From Shewanella sp. ANA-3 (lineage in GTDB: Bacteria > Pseudomonadota > Gammaproteobacteria > Enterobacterales > Shewanellaceae): a stretch of DNA of 64,000 nt. The position numbers were made by a program, and so were the translations under genes. The DNA lies in the NCBI RefSeq assembly GCF_000203935.1, contig NC_008577.1, forward strand, positions 2,542,001 through 2,606,000. Direction: 5' to 3'. The notes under the pieces are model-generated. The model was given only the letters and a program-made list of their open reading frames with translations. It ran no database searches and was not told the origin of the DNA. Position 1 is the first letter of the stretch, and each line of letters starts with the position of its first letter. This document shows positions 36,283 to 45,986 of the stretch, in pieces.

Positions 36283-37137
36283 ATGAATACCCTAGAAAAG
36301 GTTCAAAAAAGCCTCACCCATTTTAGTAAGTCAGAACGCAAGGTTGCAGAGGTGATCTTAGCCTCTCCGCAAACAGCTATTCACTCCAGTATTGCCACTC
36401 TGGCTAAGATGGCAGATGTGAGTGAACCTACTGTGAACCGTTTCTGTCGCCGCTTAGATACTAAAGGCTTTCCTGATTTTAAGTTACATCTGGCGCAAAG
36501 TCTCGCAAACGGTACGCCTTATGTGAGCCGCCATGTGGAAGAAGATGACTCTCCCGAGTCTTACACCACAAAAATTTTCGAATCATCAATGGCTTCCTTA
36601 GATACAGCACGTCAAAGCTTAGACGTCACTGCCATCAATAAAGCCGTGGATATTTTGACTCAAGCCAAAACGATTTCCTTCTTTGGCTTAGGCGCTTCGG
36701 CCTCCGTAGCCCATGATGCCCAGAATAAATTTTTCCGTTTTAATGTGCCTGTCATTTGTTTTGACGATGTTCTGATGCAGCGCATGAGCTGTATTAACAG
36801 CAATGAAGGCGACGTTGTGGTGCTGATTTCCCATACAGGTCGTACTAAGTCATTGATTGAAATAGCGCGTTTAGCGAGAGAAAACGGCGCGGCTGTGATT
36901 GGTATTACGGCTCGTAACTCACCGTTATCTATGGAATGTACACTGCCTGTGACAATGGAAGTGCCTGAAGATACCGATATGTATTTACCAATGGCCTCGC
37001 GTTTAGCGCAATTGGTGACTATAGATGTATTGGCGACTGGCTTTACCCTTCGCCGCGGCCCACGTTTCCGTGACAATTTAAAGCGTGTGAAAGAAGTGTT
37101 GAAAGAGTCTCGTATCAATAAAGATCCGATACTGTAA
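36283..37137 (+). CDS. hexR: Transcriptional regulator HexR (RpiR family)
   Basis: A 284-residue regulator. The N-terminal RpiR-type helix-turn-helix (SKSERKVAEVILASPQTAIHSSIATLAKMADVSEPTVNRFCRRL) is followed by a C-terminal SIS sugar-phosphate domain (about 125-255: FFGLGASASVAHDAQNKFFR, VVVLISHTGRTKSLIEIARLARENGAAVIGIT). HexR binds KDPG, the edd product, and controls central carbon genes. It lies between the zwf operon and pykA, both with HexR-like operators in front. It may also control itself through the shared region. Confidence 0.96.
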   Translation: MNTLEKVQKSLTHFSKSERKVAEVILASPQTAIHSSIATLAKMADVSEPTVNRFCRRLDTKGFPDFKLHLAQSLANGTPYVSRHVEEDDSPESYTTKIFESSMASLDTARQSLDVTAINKAVDILTQAKTISFFGLGASASVAHDAQNKFFRFNVPVICFDDVLMQRMSCINSNEGDVVVLISHTGRTKSLIEIARLARENGAAVIGITARNSPLSMECTLPVTMEVPEDTDMYLPMASRLAQLVTIDVLATGFTLRRGPRFRDNLKRVKEVLKESRINKDPIL

Positions 37138-37152
37138 TTCACTTCCTATCTT

Positions 37153-37190
37153 AAAAAAGGCTAGTGCAAATCGTCCGTCTAGCCTTTTTT
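37153..37190 (+). terminator. Terminator of hexR
   Basis: AAAAAAGGCTAG, 14-base loop, CTAGCCTTTTTT lies 16 bp after the hexR stop, so pykA needs its own promoter. Confidence 0.85.
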
Positions 37191-37247
37191 AAAGCAAATT
37201 TCAGCGATACCTCACAAATTTGAAACATAACTTTAGATCAATTTGAT

Positions 37248-37262
37248 TGTAACTTTACTACA
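37248..37262. promoter_or_regulatory. Candidate HexR operator in front of pykA
   Basis: TGTAACTTTACTACA differs from the HexR-type palindrome TGTAATTTTATTACA at only two positions. It lies 61 bp upstream of the pykA start codon. Confidence 0.65.
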
Positions 37263-37322
37263 TAATTTGGAATTGCATGGTAATATAGCCCCAAGATTTT
37301 TTTAACTTTAACGGAGTATCTT

Positions 37323-38762
37323 ATGTTCCGCAGAACCAAAATCGTCACCACTCTGGGCCCCGCCACTGACCGTGACGATAACTTACGCCGTATTATCGCG
37401 GCAGGTGCAAACGTTGTTCGTCTTAACTTCTCCCACGGCTCCCCCGAAGATCATCTCAAACGCGCGACTCAAGCTCGCGAAATTGCAAAAGAATTAGGTG
37501 TCCATGTTGCTATTTTAGGTGACTTACAAGGTCCTAAGATCCGTGTATCTACCTTTAAAGACAACAAGAAAGTTCAACTGAACTTAGGTCAAGCCTACAT
37601 TCTGGATGCCGAGTTAGGTAAAGGCGAAGGCGACGAGAATCAAGTCGGTATCGACTATAAGCAATTGCCAGACGATGTGAATGTCGGCGATATCCTGATG
37701 CTCGATGACGGCCGTGTTCAACTGCGTGTTGAGCGCGTTGAGGGTCGTAAAGTGCACACGACTGTTACCGTTGCTGGCCCTCTATCAAACAATAAAGGGA
37801 TCAACAAACAAGGTGGTGGTCTATCGGCAGCGGCTCTGACTGAAAAAGACAAGGCAGACATTCTGACTGCGGCCATGATCCAAGTGGATTACTTAGCCGT
37901 GTCTTTCCCACGTAGCGGCGCCGATCTGGAATACGCCCGTTCTTTAGCACAACAAGCTGGCAGCAATGCACTGATCGTCGCGAAAGTAGAACGTGCTGAA
38001 GCCGTTGCTAGCGAAGAAGCGATGGATGATGTGATTTTAGCCTCTGACGTAGTCATGGTTGCCCGTGGTGACTTAGGGGTTGAGATTGGTGACGCAGCAC
38101 TGGTTGCAGTGCAGAAGAAGCTTATCGCTCGCTCTCGTCAACTGAATAAAATCGTGATCACTGCGACTCAAATGATGGAGTCAATGATTTCGAGCCCAAT
38201 GCCAACTCGCGCGGAAGTCATGGACGTGGCCAACGCCGTGCTCGATGGTACAGACGCTGTGATGCTGTCTGCCGAAACCGCTGCTGGTGACTTCCCAGAA
38301 GAAACCGTTAAGGCGATGGCGAATGTGTGTATCGGTGCCGAATCTCACCCAAGCGTGAAAGTGTCTAAGCACAGATTAGATGCACGTTTTACTTCAGTTG
38401 AAGAAACGATCGCACTCTCTACTATGTATGCCGCTAACCACTTAGAAGGCGTTAAAGCGATTATTGCCTTAACTGAGTCTGGCGCAACACCTAAACTGAT
38501 GTCACGTATCAGTTCATCTTTACCAATTCTTGGTTTATCACGCCATGAGACAACGCTGGCGAAGATGGCACTGTACCGTGGTGTGTTACCGATTTACTTC
38601 GACTCAACCATTTATCCTGCCGATGAGTTAGCGCAAAAAGCGTTGGAATCATTAACAGCTGCGGGTTATCTGCAGAGTGGCGACTTGGTATTAATGACCA
38701 AGGGCGATGCGATGGAAACTATCGGCGGCACTAACACTTGTAAAGTGTTGATCGTTGCATAA
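37323..38762 (+). CDS. pykA: Pyruvate kinase
   Basis: A 479-residue pyruvate kinase. The N-terminus has [41 protein letters not shown], the B domain follows [13 protein letters not shown], and the active site [11 protein letters not shown] and [13 protein letters not shown] is followed by [42 protein letters not shown]. It makes ATP and pyruvate from phosphoenolpyruvate. It resembles the PykA (type II) isoform. The HexR-like operator 61 bp upstream suggests control together with the ED operon. Confidence 0.95.
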   Translation: MFRRTKIVTTLGPATDRDDNLRRIIAAGANVVRLNFSHGSPEDHLKRATQAREIAKELGVHVAILGDLQGPKIRVSTFKDNKKVQLNLGQAYILDAELGKGEGDENQVGIDYKQLPDDVNVGDILMLDDGRVQLRVERVEGRKVHTTVTVAGPLSNNKGINKQGGGLSAAALTEKDKADILTAAMIQVDYLAVSFPRSGADLEYARSLAQQAGSNALIVAKVERAEAVASEEAMDDVILASDVVMVARGDLGVEIGDAALVAVQKKLIARSRQLNKIVITATQMMESMISSPMPTRAEVMDVANAVLDGTDAVMLSAETAAGDFPEETVKAMANVCIGAESHPSVKVSKHRLDARFTSVEETIALSTMYAANHLEGVKAIIALTESGATPKLMSRISSSLPILGLSRHETTLAKMALYRGVLPIYFDSTIYPADELAQKALESLTAAGYLQSGDLVLMTKGDAMETIGGTNTCKVLIVA

Positions 38763-38825
38763 TTTTTGCTGATTGGCGTTAGCTAGACGTAAAGAGTAAG
38801 GCTAACCGTCATCAAGCTTAAAAAC

Positions 38826-38855
38826 AAAAACCACCTCAATTGAGGTGGTTTTTTT
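38826..38855. terminator. Bidirectional terminator between pykA and fadE-like gene
   Basis: AAAAACCACCTCAATTGAGGTGGTTTTT is a perfect palindromic stem between convergent genes. Confidence 0.9.
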
Positions 38856-38902
38856 ATATCTTGTCAGGCTAGAAACGATTGTAGTCGTGCTAGCCGATCA
38901 GA

Positions 38903-41182
38903 TTATAAGGCTTCAAAATCATTCACATTGATGGCCGCTAAGCGCAGCTTATCGGCATGTAACAGCTTTTGATGCTCATCTTGAGTCACAGTGCCCTGCT
39001 CCAGCGCTTTAGCAAATAACACTAAGTTAGGCACTTTGGCTGGCAACTCACCGGCGCGTTGTGCTTTCTTGAGCTTCTTGTAAATCTCTTTACAGGCATA
39101 TTGCGCCACGAAGGCCTGTTCAACCTCTGCAATACCACCCACGTCGCCTTCAAACTCTGGGCATAGGAAAGTAATGCGTTCACGAGCAGGACTCGGTTTT
39201 AACATGCCAGAGACCAATTCAGTCGCCATTTTATCGCTAGGCGCATTGAAATGGTTGCCGATGGGGAAAATCAGTGCACGTAGCAGCCATGCAAATGGGC
39301 GGTTCGGGAAGTTACGGATCACTTCTTCAAGCGCTTTAGCTGCTAAGTGCAAGCGATTTGCCATCACATAACGCACCGCGGGTAAATCGTCCTGTTGACG
39401 GCCATTGTCTTCAAACAGTTTTAAGGTGGCTGAGCCTAAGTACAGCTGGCTTAACACATCTCCCATACGTGCCGACAACATTTCCTTACGCTTCAAATCG
39501 CCGCCCATGATCAGCATTGAAATATCTGTCATCAAGGCTAATGCCGATGAAATGCGCGACATGTCTTTGTAATATTGCTTGGTATCGCCGCTCACCGGCG
39601 CACTGCCGAAACGGCTGGCAGTCAAGGCGTTGAATAAGGCACTGAACGCGTTGCGAGTGGCGTAACCCATATGGCCCATTAACAGCGAGTCGAAACGCTC
39701 GAGCGCATCGTGCTCGTTTTCCATCGCCGCGGCTTCCATTTCAGCCAACACATAAGGATGGCAACGGGTCGCACCTTGACCAAAGATCATCAAGGAACGC
39801 GTCAAAATATTCGCCCCTTCAACGGTAATCGAAATAGGATTCGACATATAAGGGTGGCCTAAGTAGTTTTTAGGTCCTAATTGGATACCCTTACCCGACT
39901 GAATATCCATCGCATCGTTCATCACAGCGCGGCCCAGTTCAGTCATGTGGAACTTAGCAATCGCCGTCACCACTGAAGGTTTAACTTTAAGATCAATACC
40001 CGTTGTGGTTAAACGGCGCGCCGCTTCCAATTGATAGGTATTAGCGATAATGCGCGCCAGCGCTTCTTGCACACCTTCAAAGTTGCCAATCGCCATACCA
40101 AATTGCTGACGCACATAGCTGTAAGCCGTGGTGGTTTTGGTCGCCATATGGCCAGAAGCGGTAGCCAATGCAGGCAGAGAAATACCGCGACCCGCCGATA
40201 AACATTCAACCAGCATGCGCCAGCCTCTGCCCGCAAACTCAGGACCACCGATAATCCAATCCAGCGGAATAAAGACTTCTTCGCCCTTAGTAGTCCCGTT
40301 CATAAACGCCATGTTAAGCGGATTATGACGACGCCCAATCACCACACCAGGATGATCGGTAGGGATCAAGGCGCAGGTAATACCTAAATTCTTTTTATCG
40401 CCAAGCAAACCATCAGGGTCGCGCATCTGGAAGGCTAAACCTAATACGGTTGCCACAGGTGCGAGGGTGATATAACGCTTGTCCCAGGTTAATTTCAGGC
40501 CTAAAACTTCTTCACCGTTAAACTCACCACGGCAAACAATACCCACATCGGGGATAGCGCCCGCATCACTACCGGCTTCAGGGCCAGTTAATGCAAAACA
40601 TGGGATCTCATCACCCTTAGCTAATGCAGGTAACCAGCGCTCCTTTTGCTCTTTGGTACCATAATGAGTCAAAAGCTCACCTGGGCCTAATGAGTTTGGC
40701 ACCATCACAGTGACCGCAGCACTCACACTGCGGCTGGCTAATTTACTCACAATCGTCGAGTTGGCGTAGGCAGAAAACGCACGACCACCAAACTTTTTCG
40801 GGATGATCAGCGCAAAAAAGCCTTCTTTCTTAAAGTAGTCCCACAGCTCTGGTGGCAAATCCTTACGATTATGCACAATGTCGAAATCATCGATCATCTT
40901 CAGGGCGGTCATCACCTGATTATCGATAAAGTCTTTCTCTTCAGCCGTCAGGGTTGGTTTACCGTAGCTGTGCAGGGTATTCCAGTTTGGGTTACCACGG
41001 AATAACTCGCCTTCCCACCACACATCACCCGCTTCCATCGCTTCGCGCTCGGTATCGGATAATGGCGGTAATACTTTTTTAAAGAAATGAAACACAGGCT
41101 GGGTGATAAATTGCATCCGAAGGCTCTTTACTGCAAACAGCGCAATAATCGCAATCAGGGCAATAATTATAATCGTCAACAT
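38903..41182 (-). CDS. fadE: FadE-type acyl-CoA dehydrogenase
   Basis: I choose ATG 41182 with AAGG upstream; a TTG six bases earlier is possible. The protein is about 759 residues with an N-terminal membrane segment (LTIIIIALIAIIALFAV), then an acyl-CoA dehydrogenase core: CFALTGPEAGSDAGAIPD, LKLTWDKRYITLAPVATVLGLAF, GRGISLPALATASGHMATKTT and VEGANILTRSLMIFGQGATRCHP. This is the large FadE class, different from the 380-residue soluble enzymes. It carries out the first step of fatty acid beta-oxidation. It follows the PsrA-type regulator by 15 bp, so the regulator and enzyme are one operon. Confidence 0.92.
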   Translation of the reverse strand: MLTIIIIALIAIIALFAVKSLRMQFITQPVFHFFKKVLPPLSDTEREAMEAGDVWWEGELFRGNPNWNTLHSYGKPTLTAEEKDFIDNQVMTALKMIDDFDIVHNRKDLPPELWDYFKKEGFFALIIPKKFGGRAFSAYANSTIVSKLASRSVSAAVTVMVPNSLGPGELLTHYGTKEQKERWLPALAKGDEIPCFALTGPEAGSDAGAIPDVGIVCRGEFNGEEVLGLKLTWDKRYITLAPVATVLGLAFQMRDPDGLLGDKKNLGITCALIPTDHPGVVIGRRHNPLNMAFMNGTTKGEEVFIPLDWIIGGPEFAGRGWRMLVECLSAGRGISLPALATASGHMATKTTTAYSYVRQQFGMAIGNFEGVQEALARIIANTYQLEAARRLTTTGIDLKVKPSVVTAIAKFHMTELGRAVMNDAMDIQSGKGIQLGPKNYLGHPYMSNPISITVEGANILTRSLMIFGQGATRCHPYVLAEMEAAAMENEHDALERFDSLLMGHMGYATRNAFSALFNALTASRFGSAPVSGDTKQYYKDMSRISSALALMTDISMLIMGGDLKRKEMLSARMGDVLSQLYLGSATLKLFEDNGRQQDDLPAVRYVMANRLHLAAKALEEVIRNFPNRPFAWLLRALIFPIGNHFNAPSDKMATELVSGMLKPSPARERITFLCPEFEGDVGGIAEVEQAFVAQYACKEIYKKLKKAQRAGELPAKVPNLVLFAKALEQGTVTQDEHQKLLHADKLRLAAINVNDFEAL

Positions 41183-41197
41183 AATCAAGACCTTTTA

Positions 41198-41836
41198 TTA
41201 AGAAGCCACGGGGACTGATACGCCCGCAGCCATGTAGGGGATCACTTTACGGATCACGGCTTCGATGTCGTTATGCTCACCAAATTCGGCCGCGGCAATA
41301 TCATTGAGCGCATCGGCTGACGCCATAGTGAAAACAATCGTGCCTAGGGTAAAGTGTAAGCGCCAAAACATTTCAGCAGGAGGAATATGCGGTGCACTGG
41401 CCGAAACAGCTTTAACAAAGGTGTCTAAATGCTGCCCATAATGGGTGGTGATAAACCAACGCAGGTGCCCTTGGCTTTCAATGTAACCGCGACCGAGCAA
41501 TTGTAGGAAAATTGTCGTGCCTTCGGTGCGCAGCTCGTTCAAATCCAATAATGGATCGACTAACGCAGAGAAAATCTCCTCTAACGAGGCTTGTGTTGGC
41601 GCCGTATGTAAACGTTTTATGGCCGTCGATGCGGCGGGCATAAACACGTCTAAATAGCGGGCTAACACGGCGCGGATTAACTCTTTTTTAGAGCCAAAGT
41701 GATAGTTCACCGAGGCTAAGTTAACTTCCGCCTTGCTCGTGATAAGTCGCAATGACGTCTCAGAAAACCCCCTTTCGGCAAATAGCTTCTCTGCGGCATC
41801 AAGTATTCTAGTTTTTGTATCGGATCGACTTGCCAT
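41198..41836 (-). CDS. psrA: PsrA-type TetR family regulator of fatty acid degradation
   Basis: From ATG 41836 (AAGG eight bases upstream) the protein is 212 residues; the frame back to 41914 has no ribosome site. The N-terminal TetR helix-turn-helix is TRILDAAEKLFAERGFSETSLRLITSKAEVNLASVNYHFGSKKELIRAVL; the rest is a ligand-binding domain. It resembles Shewanella PsrA, which represses fatty acid degradation genes and releases DNA when long-chain fatty acids or acyl-CoA bind. A palindrome 19 bp upstream of the start suggests autoregulation of the psrA-fadE operon. The symbol is inferred from the context with fadE. Confidence 0.88.
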   Translation of the reverse strand: MASRSDTKTRILDAAEKLFAERGFSETSLRLITSKAEVNLASVNYHFGSKKELIRAVLARYLDVFMPAASTAIKRLHTAPTQASLEEIFSALVDPLLDLNELRTEGTTIFLQLLGRGYIESQGHLRWFITTHYGQHLDTFVKAVSASAPHIPPAEMFWRLHFTLGTIVFTMASADALNDIAAAEFGEHNDIEAVIRKVIPYMAAGVSVPVAS

Positions 41837-41854
41837 TCCGTGACCTTGAATTAA

Positions 41855-41873
41855 TTTAAAACACTCGTTTAAA
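41855..41873. promoter_or_regulatory. Candidate PsrA operator in front of psrA-fadE
   Basis: TTTAAAACACTCGTTTAAA is an inverted repeat with TTTAAA arms and contains AAAC, four bases, GTTT, as in the Pseudomonas PsrA motif. It lies 19 bp upstream of the start codon. Confidence 0.6.
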
Positions 41874-42054
41874 TTAAACATTGGTATGGGAGTTGTCAAA
41901 CGAAAAATGGCCAAATAAGCTGCGCCTTGCTGACAGGGATTAACAGGCCACTCACATCCGTTGCAAAAAACAATGAAAAGTCATCAAGTCCTGTGCAAAA
42001 AACACTGTGCTTAGGTAGAATGCTTAACACAAAAACAACAAAGGACTGCAATAC

Positions 42055-43914
42055 ATGGCTATTCTATTGAATCGTCCCACCACTCTTGCGCTCACCATAG
42101 CACTAACCTTAGGCGTAACCGCCTGTAATGATGCCCAAAGCAAGGCCGAAACCACTGCAGCACCTGCTGCAACTAATGCTGCGCCCGATAAAGCTCAGGC
42201 CATCGCCTTTATTCAAGATGCTGAAGCCCAGATGGCGCAGCTCTCTATCGAAGCGAATCGCGCCGAATGGATTTACAGTAACTTCATCACCGAAGATACC
42301 GCTGCACTTTCGGCCGCAGTCGGTGAAAAAGTCAGTGCCGCGTCGGTAAAATTTGCCACCGAAGCTGCCAAGTACGCCAATGTGGAACTCGATCCAGCCA
42401 ATGCGCGCAAACTGAATATTCTGCGCAGCGCACTCGTGTTACCTGCGCCGCTTGATCCCGCCAAAAATGCTGAGCTGGCGCAAATCAGCTCCGAGCTCAA
42501 TGGACTCTATGGTAAAGGCAAATACTGTTTCGCCGATGGCAAGTGTATGACCCAGCCAGAGCTGTCGAGCCTGATGGCGGAATCGCGTGACCCAGCCAAA
42601 CTGCTTGAGGCATGGAAAGGTTGGCGCGAAATTGCAAAACCGATGCGCCCACTATTTCAACGTGAAGTTGAACTCGCCAACGAAGGTGCAAAAGATCTAG
42701 GTTACGCTAACCTCTCTGAGTTATGGCGCAGCCAATACGATATGAAACCCGATGAATTTTCACAGGAGTTAGATCGTTTATGGGGACAAGTTAAGCCCCT
42801 CTATGAATCCCTGCATTGTTACGTTCGCGGCGAGCTGAATAACGAATACGGTGATGCCATCGCGCCAAAAACCGGCCCTATTCCCGCACACTTACTGGGA
42901 AATATGTGGGCGCAGCAATGGGGCAATGTGTACGATCTCGTCGCCCCTGACGATGCCGATCCTGGCTATGATGTGACGGAATTGCTCGAGCAGAAGGGCT
43001 ATGATGAACACAAGATGGTTAAACAGGCCGAAAGCTTTTTCACCTCGTTAGGCTTTGCGCCGCTGCCAGACAGTTTCTGGAGTCGCTCTTTATTCTTGCA
43101 ACCCAAGGATCGTGATGTCGTTTGTCATGCCTCGGCGTGGGATTTGGATAACCTCGACGATATTCGCATCAAGATGTGTATCCAGAAAACCGCTGAAGAC
43201 TTTACCGTTATTCACCACGAGCTTGGACACAACTTCTATCAACGTGCCTATAAACAGCAGCCTTTCCTGTTTAAAAACAGTGCCAATGATGGTTTCCATG
43301 AGGCCATTGGTGACACGATCGCGCTATCTATTACCCCAAGCTATCTAAAACAGATTGGCTTGCTCGAAGATGTGCCCGATGCTTCTAAGGATATTGGCTT
43401 ACTGCTGAAACAAGCTTTAGATAAAATCGCCTTCCTGCCCTTTGGTTTGATGATTGACCAGTGGCGCTGGAAAGTCTTTAGCGGTGAAATCACTCCAGCG
43501 CAGTATAACCAAGCCTGGTGGGAATTAAGAGAGAAATACCAAGGCGTTAAGGCGCCAACGGATCGCAGCGAAGCCGATTTTGACCCAGGTGCCAAATACC
43601 ATGTGCCCGGTAACGTGCCTTATACGCGCTACTTCCTCGCACATATTCTGCAATTCCAGTTCCATAAGGCGCTATGTGATACCGCCGGCGATAAAGGACC
43701 TGTACACAGATGCAGTATTTATGGCAATCAAGCCGCTGGGGAAAAACTCAATAAAATGTTAGAGCTGGGTGCAAGCCAACCTTGGCCAGTTGCTTTAAAA
43801 GAAGTGACAGGTACTAAGGGAATGGATGCCAAAGCCGTACTCGATTATTTTGCGCCGCTTAAAACTTGGCTCGATGAGCAAAACACGGCGGCGAATCGTC
43901 AATGTGGTTGGTAA
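42055..43914 (+). CDS. Peptidase family M2 (ACE-like dipeptidyl carboxypeptidase), lipoprotein
   Basis: A 619-residue protein with a lipoprotein signal (TTLALTIALTLGVTAC, Cys24) followed by a flexible Ala/Thr/Glu linker. It should be anchored in the cell envelope. The zinc site is HELGH at 388-392 with the third ligand Glu416 in HEAIGD. FLPFGLMIDQWRWKVFSGEI and the C-terminal YFLAHILQFQFHKALC belong to the M2 family of angiotensin-converting-enzyme-like peptidases. These remove dipeptides from peptide C-termini and are known in Shewanella and Xanthomonas. Natural substrates are unknown; peptide uptake is a plausible role. It has its own terminator. Confidence 0.92.
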   Translation: MAILLNRPTTLALTIALTLGVTACNDAQSKAETTAAPAATNAAPDKAQAIAFIQDAEAQMAQLSIEANRAEWIYSNFITEDTAALSAAVGEKVSAASVKFATEAAKYANVELDPANARKLNILRSALVLPAPLDPAKNAELAQISSELNGLYGKGKYCFADGKCMTQPELSSLMAESRDPAKLLEAWKGWREIAKPMRPLFQREVELANEGAKDLGYANLSELWRSQYDMKPDEFSQELDRLWGQVKPLYESLHCYVRGELNNEYGDAIAPKTGPIPAHLLGNMWAQQWGNVYDLVAPDDADPGYDVTELLEQKGYDEHKMVKQAESFFTSLGFAPLPDSFWSRSLFLQPKDRDVVCHASAWDLDNLDDIRIKMCIQKTAEDFTVIHHELGHNFYQRAYKQQPFLFKNSANDGFHEAIGDTIALSITPSYLKQIGLLEDVPDASKDIGLLLKQALDKIAFLPFGLMIDQWRWKVFSGEITPAQYNQAWWELREKYQGVKAPTDRSEADFDPGAKYHVPGNVPYTRYFLAHILQFQFHKALCDTAGDKGPVHRCSIYGNQAAGEKLNKMLELGASQPWPVALKEVTGTKGMDAKAVLDYFAPLKTWLDEQNTAANRQCGW

Positions 43915-43986
43915 TTAAAACCAAGACGAAATGAAGCCTCTAACGTAAGTAACACCTAGGCTCTTAGGTGTGAAAATGTAACCGAT

Positions 43987-44016
43987 AAAAATGCCCAACG
44001 ATGTTGGGCATTTTCT
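43987..44016 (+). terminator. Terminator of the M2 peptidase gene
   Basis: AAAATGCCCAAC, GAT, GTTGGGCATTTT followed by CTTTT. A second, weaker hairpin (CACCTAG, CTTAGGTG) lies just before it near 43947-43971. Confidence 0.85.
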
Positions 44017-44083
44017 TTTAAGCTTCGGCATTAATAACGAACGCGAGTATCAATCAGATAAAATCAATGCGTTCAGAAACCTA

Positions 44084-44674
44084 TTAACGCCAACCCATTC
44101 CCTTACGATTTGCCTCTTTGTTCTCAATCTTAAGCTGTTCGGATTTAGTGAGCATCACATACAAGGCGCCCGTGCCGCCCTGCTCGGTTTTCGTCGAATG
44201 ATAGGCCAGCACCATATCAAGTTGAGACAACCAATGGCAGACGGCAGATTTCAACAGGCCTGCCACGGGTTTACTGTTATGACCCTTACCATGGATAAGC
44301 ATGACGCAGCGTTCCCCATGGGCCTGCGCCGCTAACAGATAATTGAGCAACGCATCACGGGCCTGACTTAAACGGTAGGCATGTACATCTAATTCCATCT
44401 TAATGCTGTACTGCCCTAGCCTTAAGCGCTTAAACACTGCCCCTTGCACCCCTTCGCGCTTAAAACTGGCAATATCATCGGGCGCTATTATCGGGATCAA
44501 ACTCAAATCCAAGGGCATACAGGCTAAATAAGCCTCGCGTTGCAACGCATCACGGCGCTGAAGTTGCTCCTCCGTTAGTGCCTTAGGCTGCAAATTCACC
44601 GCTTTCACATCACCCTTAAGTGGCACAACCCCCGCCATTTCTTCAAAAAACAGTGCTGATTCATCATCTAGCAT
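44084..44674 (-). CDS. smrA: Smr-domain DNA endonuclease SmrA-like
   Basis: ATG 44674 has GGAG six bases upstream and gives 196 residues; the frame back to 44698 is less likely. The C-terminal half is a Smr domain (about residues 95-180): ELDVHAYRLSQARDALLNYL and CVMLIHGKGHNSKPVAGLLKSAVCHWL. Smr domains nick DNA or, in some proteins, cut RNA. It resembles E. coli SmrA (YdaL). The substrate is uncertain. It stands alone, divergent from the NTF2-like gene. Confidence 0.88.
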   Translation of the reverse strand: MLDDESALFFEEMAGVVPLKGDVKAVNLQPKALTEEQLQRRDALQREAYLACMPLDLSLIPIIAPDDIASFKREGVQGAVFKRLRLGQYSIKMELDVHAYRLSQARDALLNYLLAAQAHGERCVMLIHGKGHNSKPVAGLLKSAVCHWLSQLDMVLAYHSTKTEQGGTGALYVMLTKSEQLKIENKEANRKGMGWR

Positions 44675-44806
44675 GGCAAGCTCCTCCACTCTTAACACTC
44701 AGTGTGCACTTTTAGAACAGAAACACACTTTGTAAACATTCAACCCTTTAGTTCAGCGGGCACCTCCATTATAGTGGCGCCATGAATGCTTGATTAGAAT
44801 AATGTA

Positions 44807-45385
44807 ATGAGATTTTTGCTGCTAGCCCTGATCTGCCTATTGTCGCTTCCAAGTTTTGCAACTCCTGCAAAAGCCAAAACAACCATGACAACCGATCAGC
44901 TGATCAATGCTAATTATCCGCTGTTCACTAAAGCATTTACTGAGCTTGCCCCCGAAGTCACCGCAGAGATTTATGCGAAAGATGCAAGCTATCTCTCTGA
45001 AAGCCAAAGTAAAGAAATCTATTATGGCCGCGACAGTATCGTTGCTATTTACCAACGTTTTTTCGACAAAATCCGCAATAAAAAGGCCCGTATCGATATC
45101 GATTTCCGGGTGCTCAACCGTAAGCTTTCGGGCAACAGCGCGTTCGACACTGGCTATTATTTAGTGCGTTTTTACCCCGCAGAAGAAACCGGCGAACCAG
45201 TGAGTGAATTTGCTGGCAAATTTGTGATTGGCACCCAAAAAGACTCTCAGCAGCGCTGGAATGTCACACTGGATATGAATAACCGTGCCGAACCCAGTTT
45301 CTATTTGAATGCCAAACCTGTACCCAATCTTTACTATGGCCGCCAGTTCCCACCATTACCGGACAGCCAAAAGAAAAAGCAGTAA
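44807..45385 (+). CDS. Exported NTF2-like (SnoaL/DUF4440-type) protein
   Basis: A 192-residue protein beginning with a signal peptide (MRFLLLALICLLSLPSFA), so it is periplasmic. The remainder has the cone-like alpha+beta fold pattern of the NTF2/DUF4440 group: DQLINANYPLFTKAFTELAPEVTAEIYAKDASYL, then a long sheet with VSEFAGKFVIGTQKDSQQRWNVTLDMNNR. Such proteins often bind small hydrophobic ligands, but the function is unknown. It is 27 bp ahead of the YchJ-like gene on the same strand and probably cotranscribed. Confidence 0.75.
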   Translation: MRFLLLALICLLSLPSFATPAKAKTTMTTDQLINANYPLFTKAFTELAPEVTAEIYAKDASYLSESQSKEIYYGRDSIVAIYQRFFDKIRNKKARIDIDFRVLNRKLSGNSAFDTGYYLVRFYPAEETGEPVSEFAGKFVIGTQKDSQQRWNVTLDMNNRAEPSFYLNAKPVPNLYYGRQFPPLPDSQKKKQ

Positions 45386-45412
45386 TCTATTATATTTTAA
45401 AGCATTACCATT

Positions 45413-45907
45413 ATGACACACGACAAAACCTGCCCTTGCGGCAGCCCAAAAATCTATCAAGATTGCTGTCAAATACTGCATCTAGGGCTCGATTCAGGAG
45501 CACAACTGGCGACAAGTCCTGAGCAATTAATGCGCTCTCGCTACTGCGCTTTTGTGTTGAAAAATTTTGATTACATTATCAAAACACACCATGCAGCTTA
45601 CCTCGATGGCTTAACCCTTGAGCAGCTCCAACAAGGTCCACATCCCGAATGGTTAGGGCTCGATGTATTATCCGCCAATGACACTACCCAGCCCGATGGC
45701 AGCAAGTTCGGTACTGTAACTTTCAAAGCCTGGTATAAAATGAGTGGCGAGATTGATGCCATTTACGAGCGCTCTGAGTTTATCTTCGAGCAAGGTCGTT
45801 GGTTTTACACTAAAGGCCATCAAATGCATGCCAAATTACCGGGGCGTAATGATCCTTGCGTCTGCCACAGCGGTAAAAAGTTTAAGCAGTGCTGCATGAA
45901 GGGTTAA
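45413..45907 (+). CDS. ychJ: YchJ-like SEC-C motif protein (UPF0225)
   Basis: A 164-residue protein with zinc-binding SEC-C motifs at both ends: [13 protein letters not shown] at the N-terminus and [16 protein letters not shown] at the C-terminus. The middle ([26 protein letters not shown]) is an NTF2-like domain and is the family signature. The function is unknown; the SEC-C motif resembles that of SecA and may mediate protein contacts. It is followed by a strong terminator. Confidence 0.93.
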   Translation: MTHDKTCPCGSPKIYQDCCQILHLGLDSGAQLATSPEQLMRSRYCAFVLKNFDYIIKTHHAAYLDGLTLEQLQQGPHPEWLGLDVLSANDTTQPDGSKFGTVTFKAWYKMSGEIDAIYERSEFIFEQGRWFYTKGHQMHAKLPGRNDPCVCHSGKKFKQCCMKG

Positions 45908-45920
45908 CCAAGTCCACAGA

Positions 45921-45960
45921 TAAAACAAAAGGCAATCTATTGATTGCCTTTTGTTTTTAT
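45921..45960. terminator. Bidirectional terminator between ychJ and GGDEF-EAL gene
   Basis: A 16-bp stem (AAAACAAAAGGCAATC with its complement) closes a short loop between convergent genes. Confidence 0.88.
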
Positions 45961-45986
45961 ATCACCTGTACGACTAATCTAACTGG

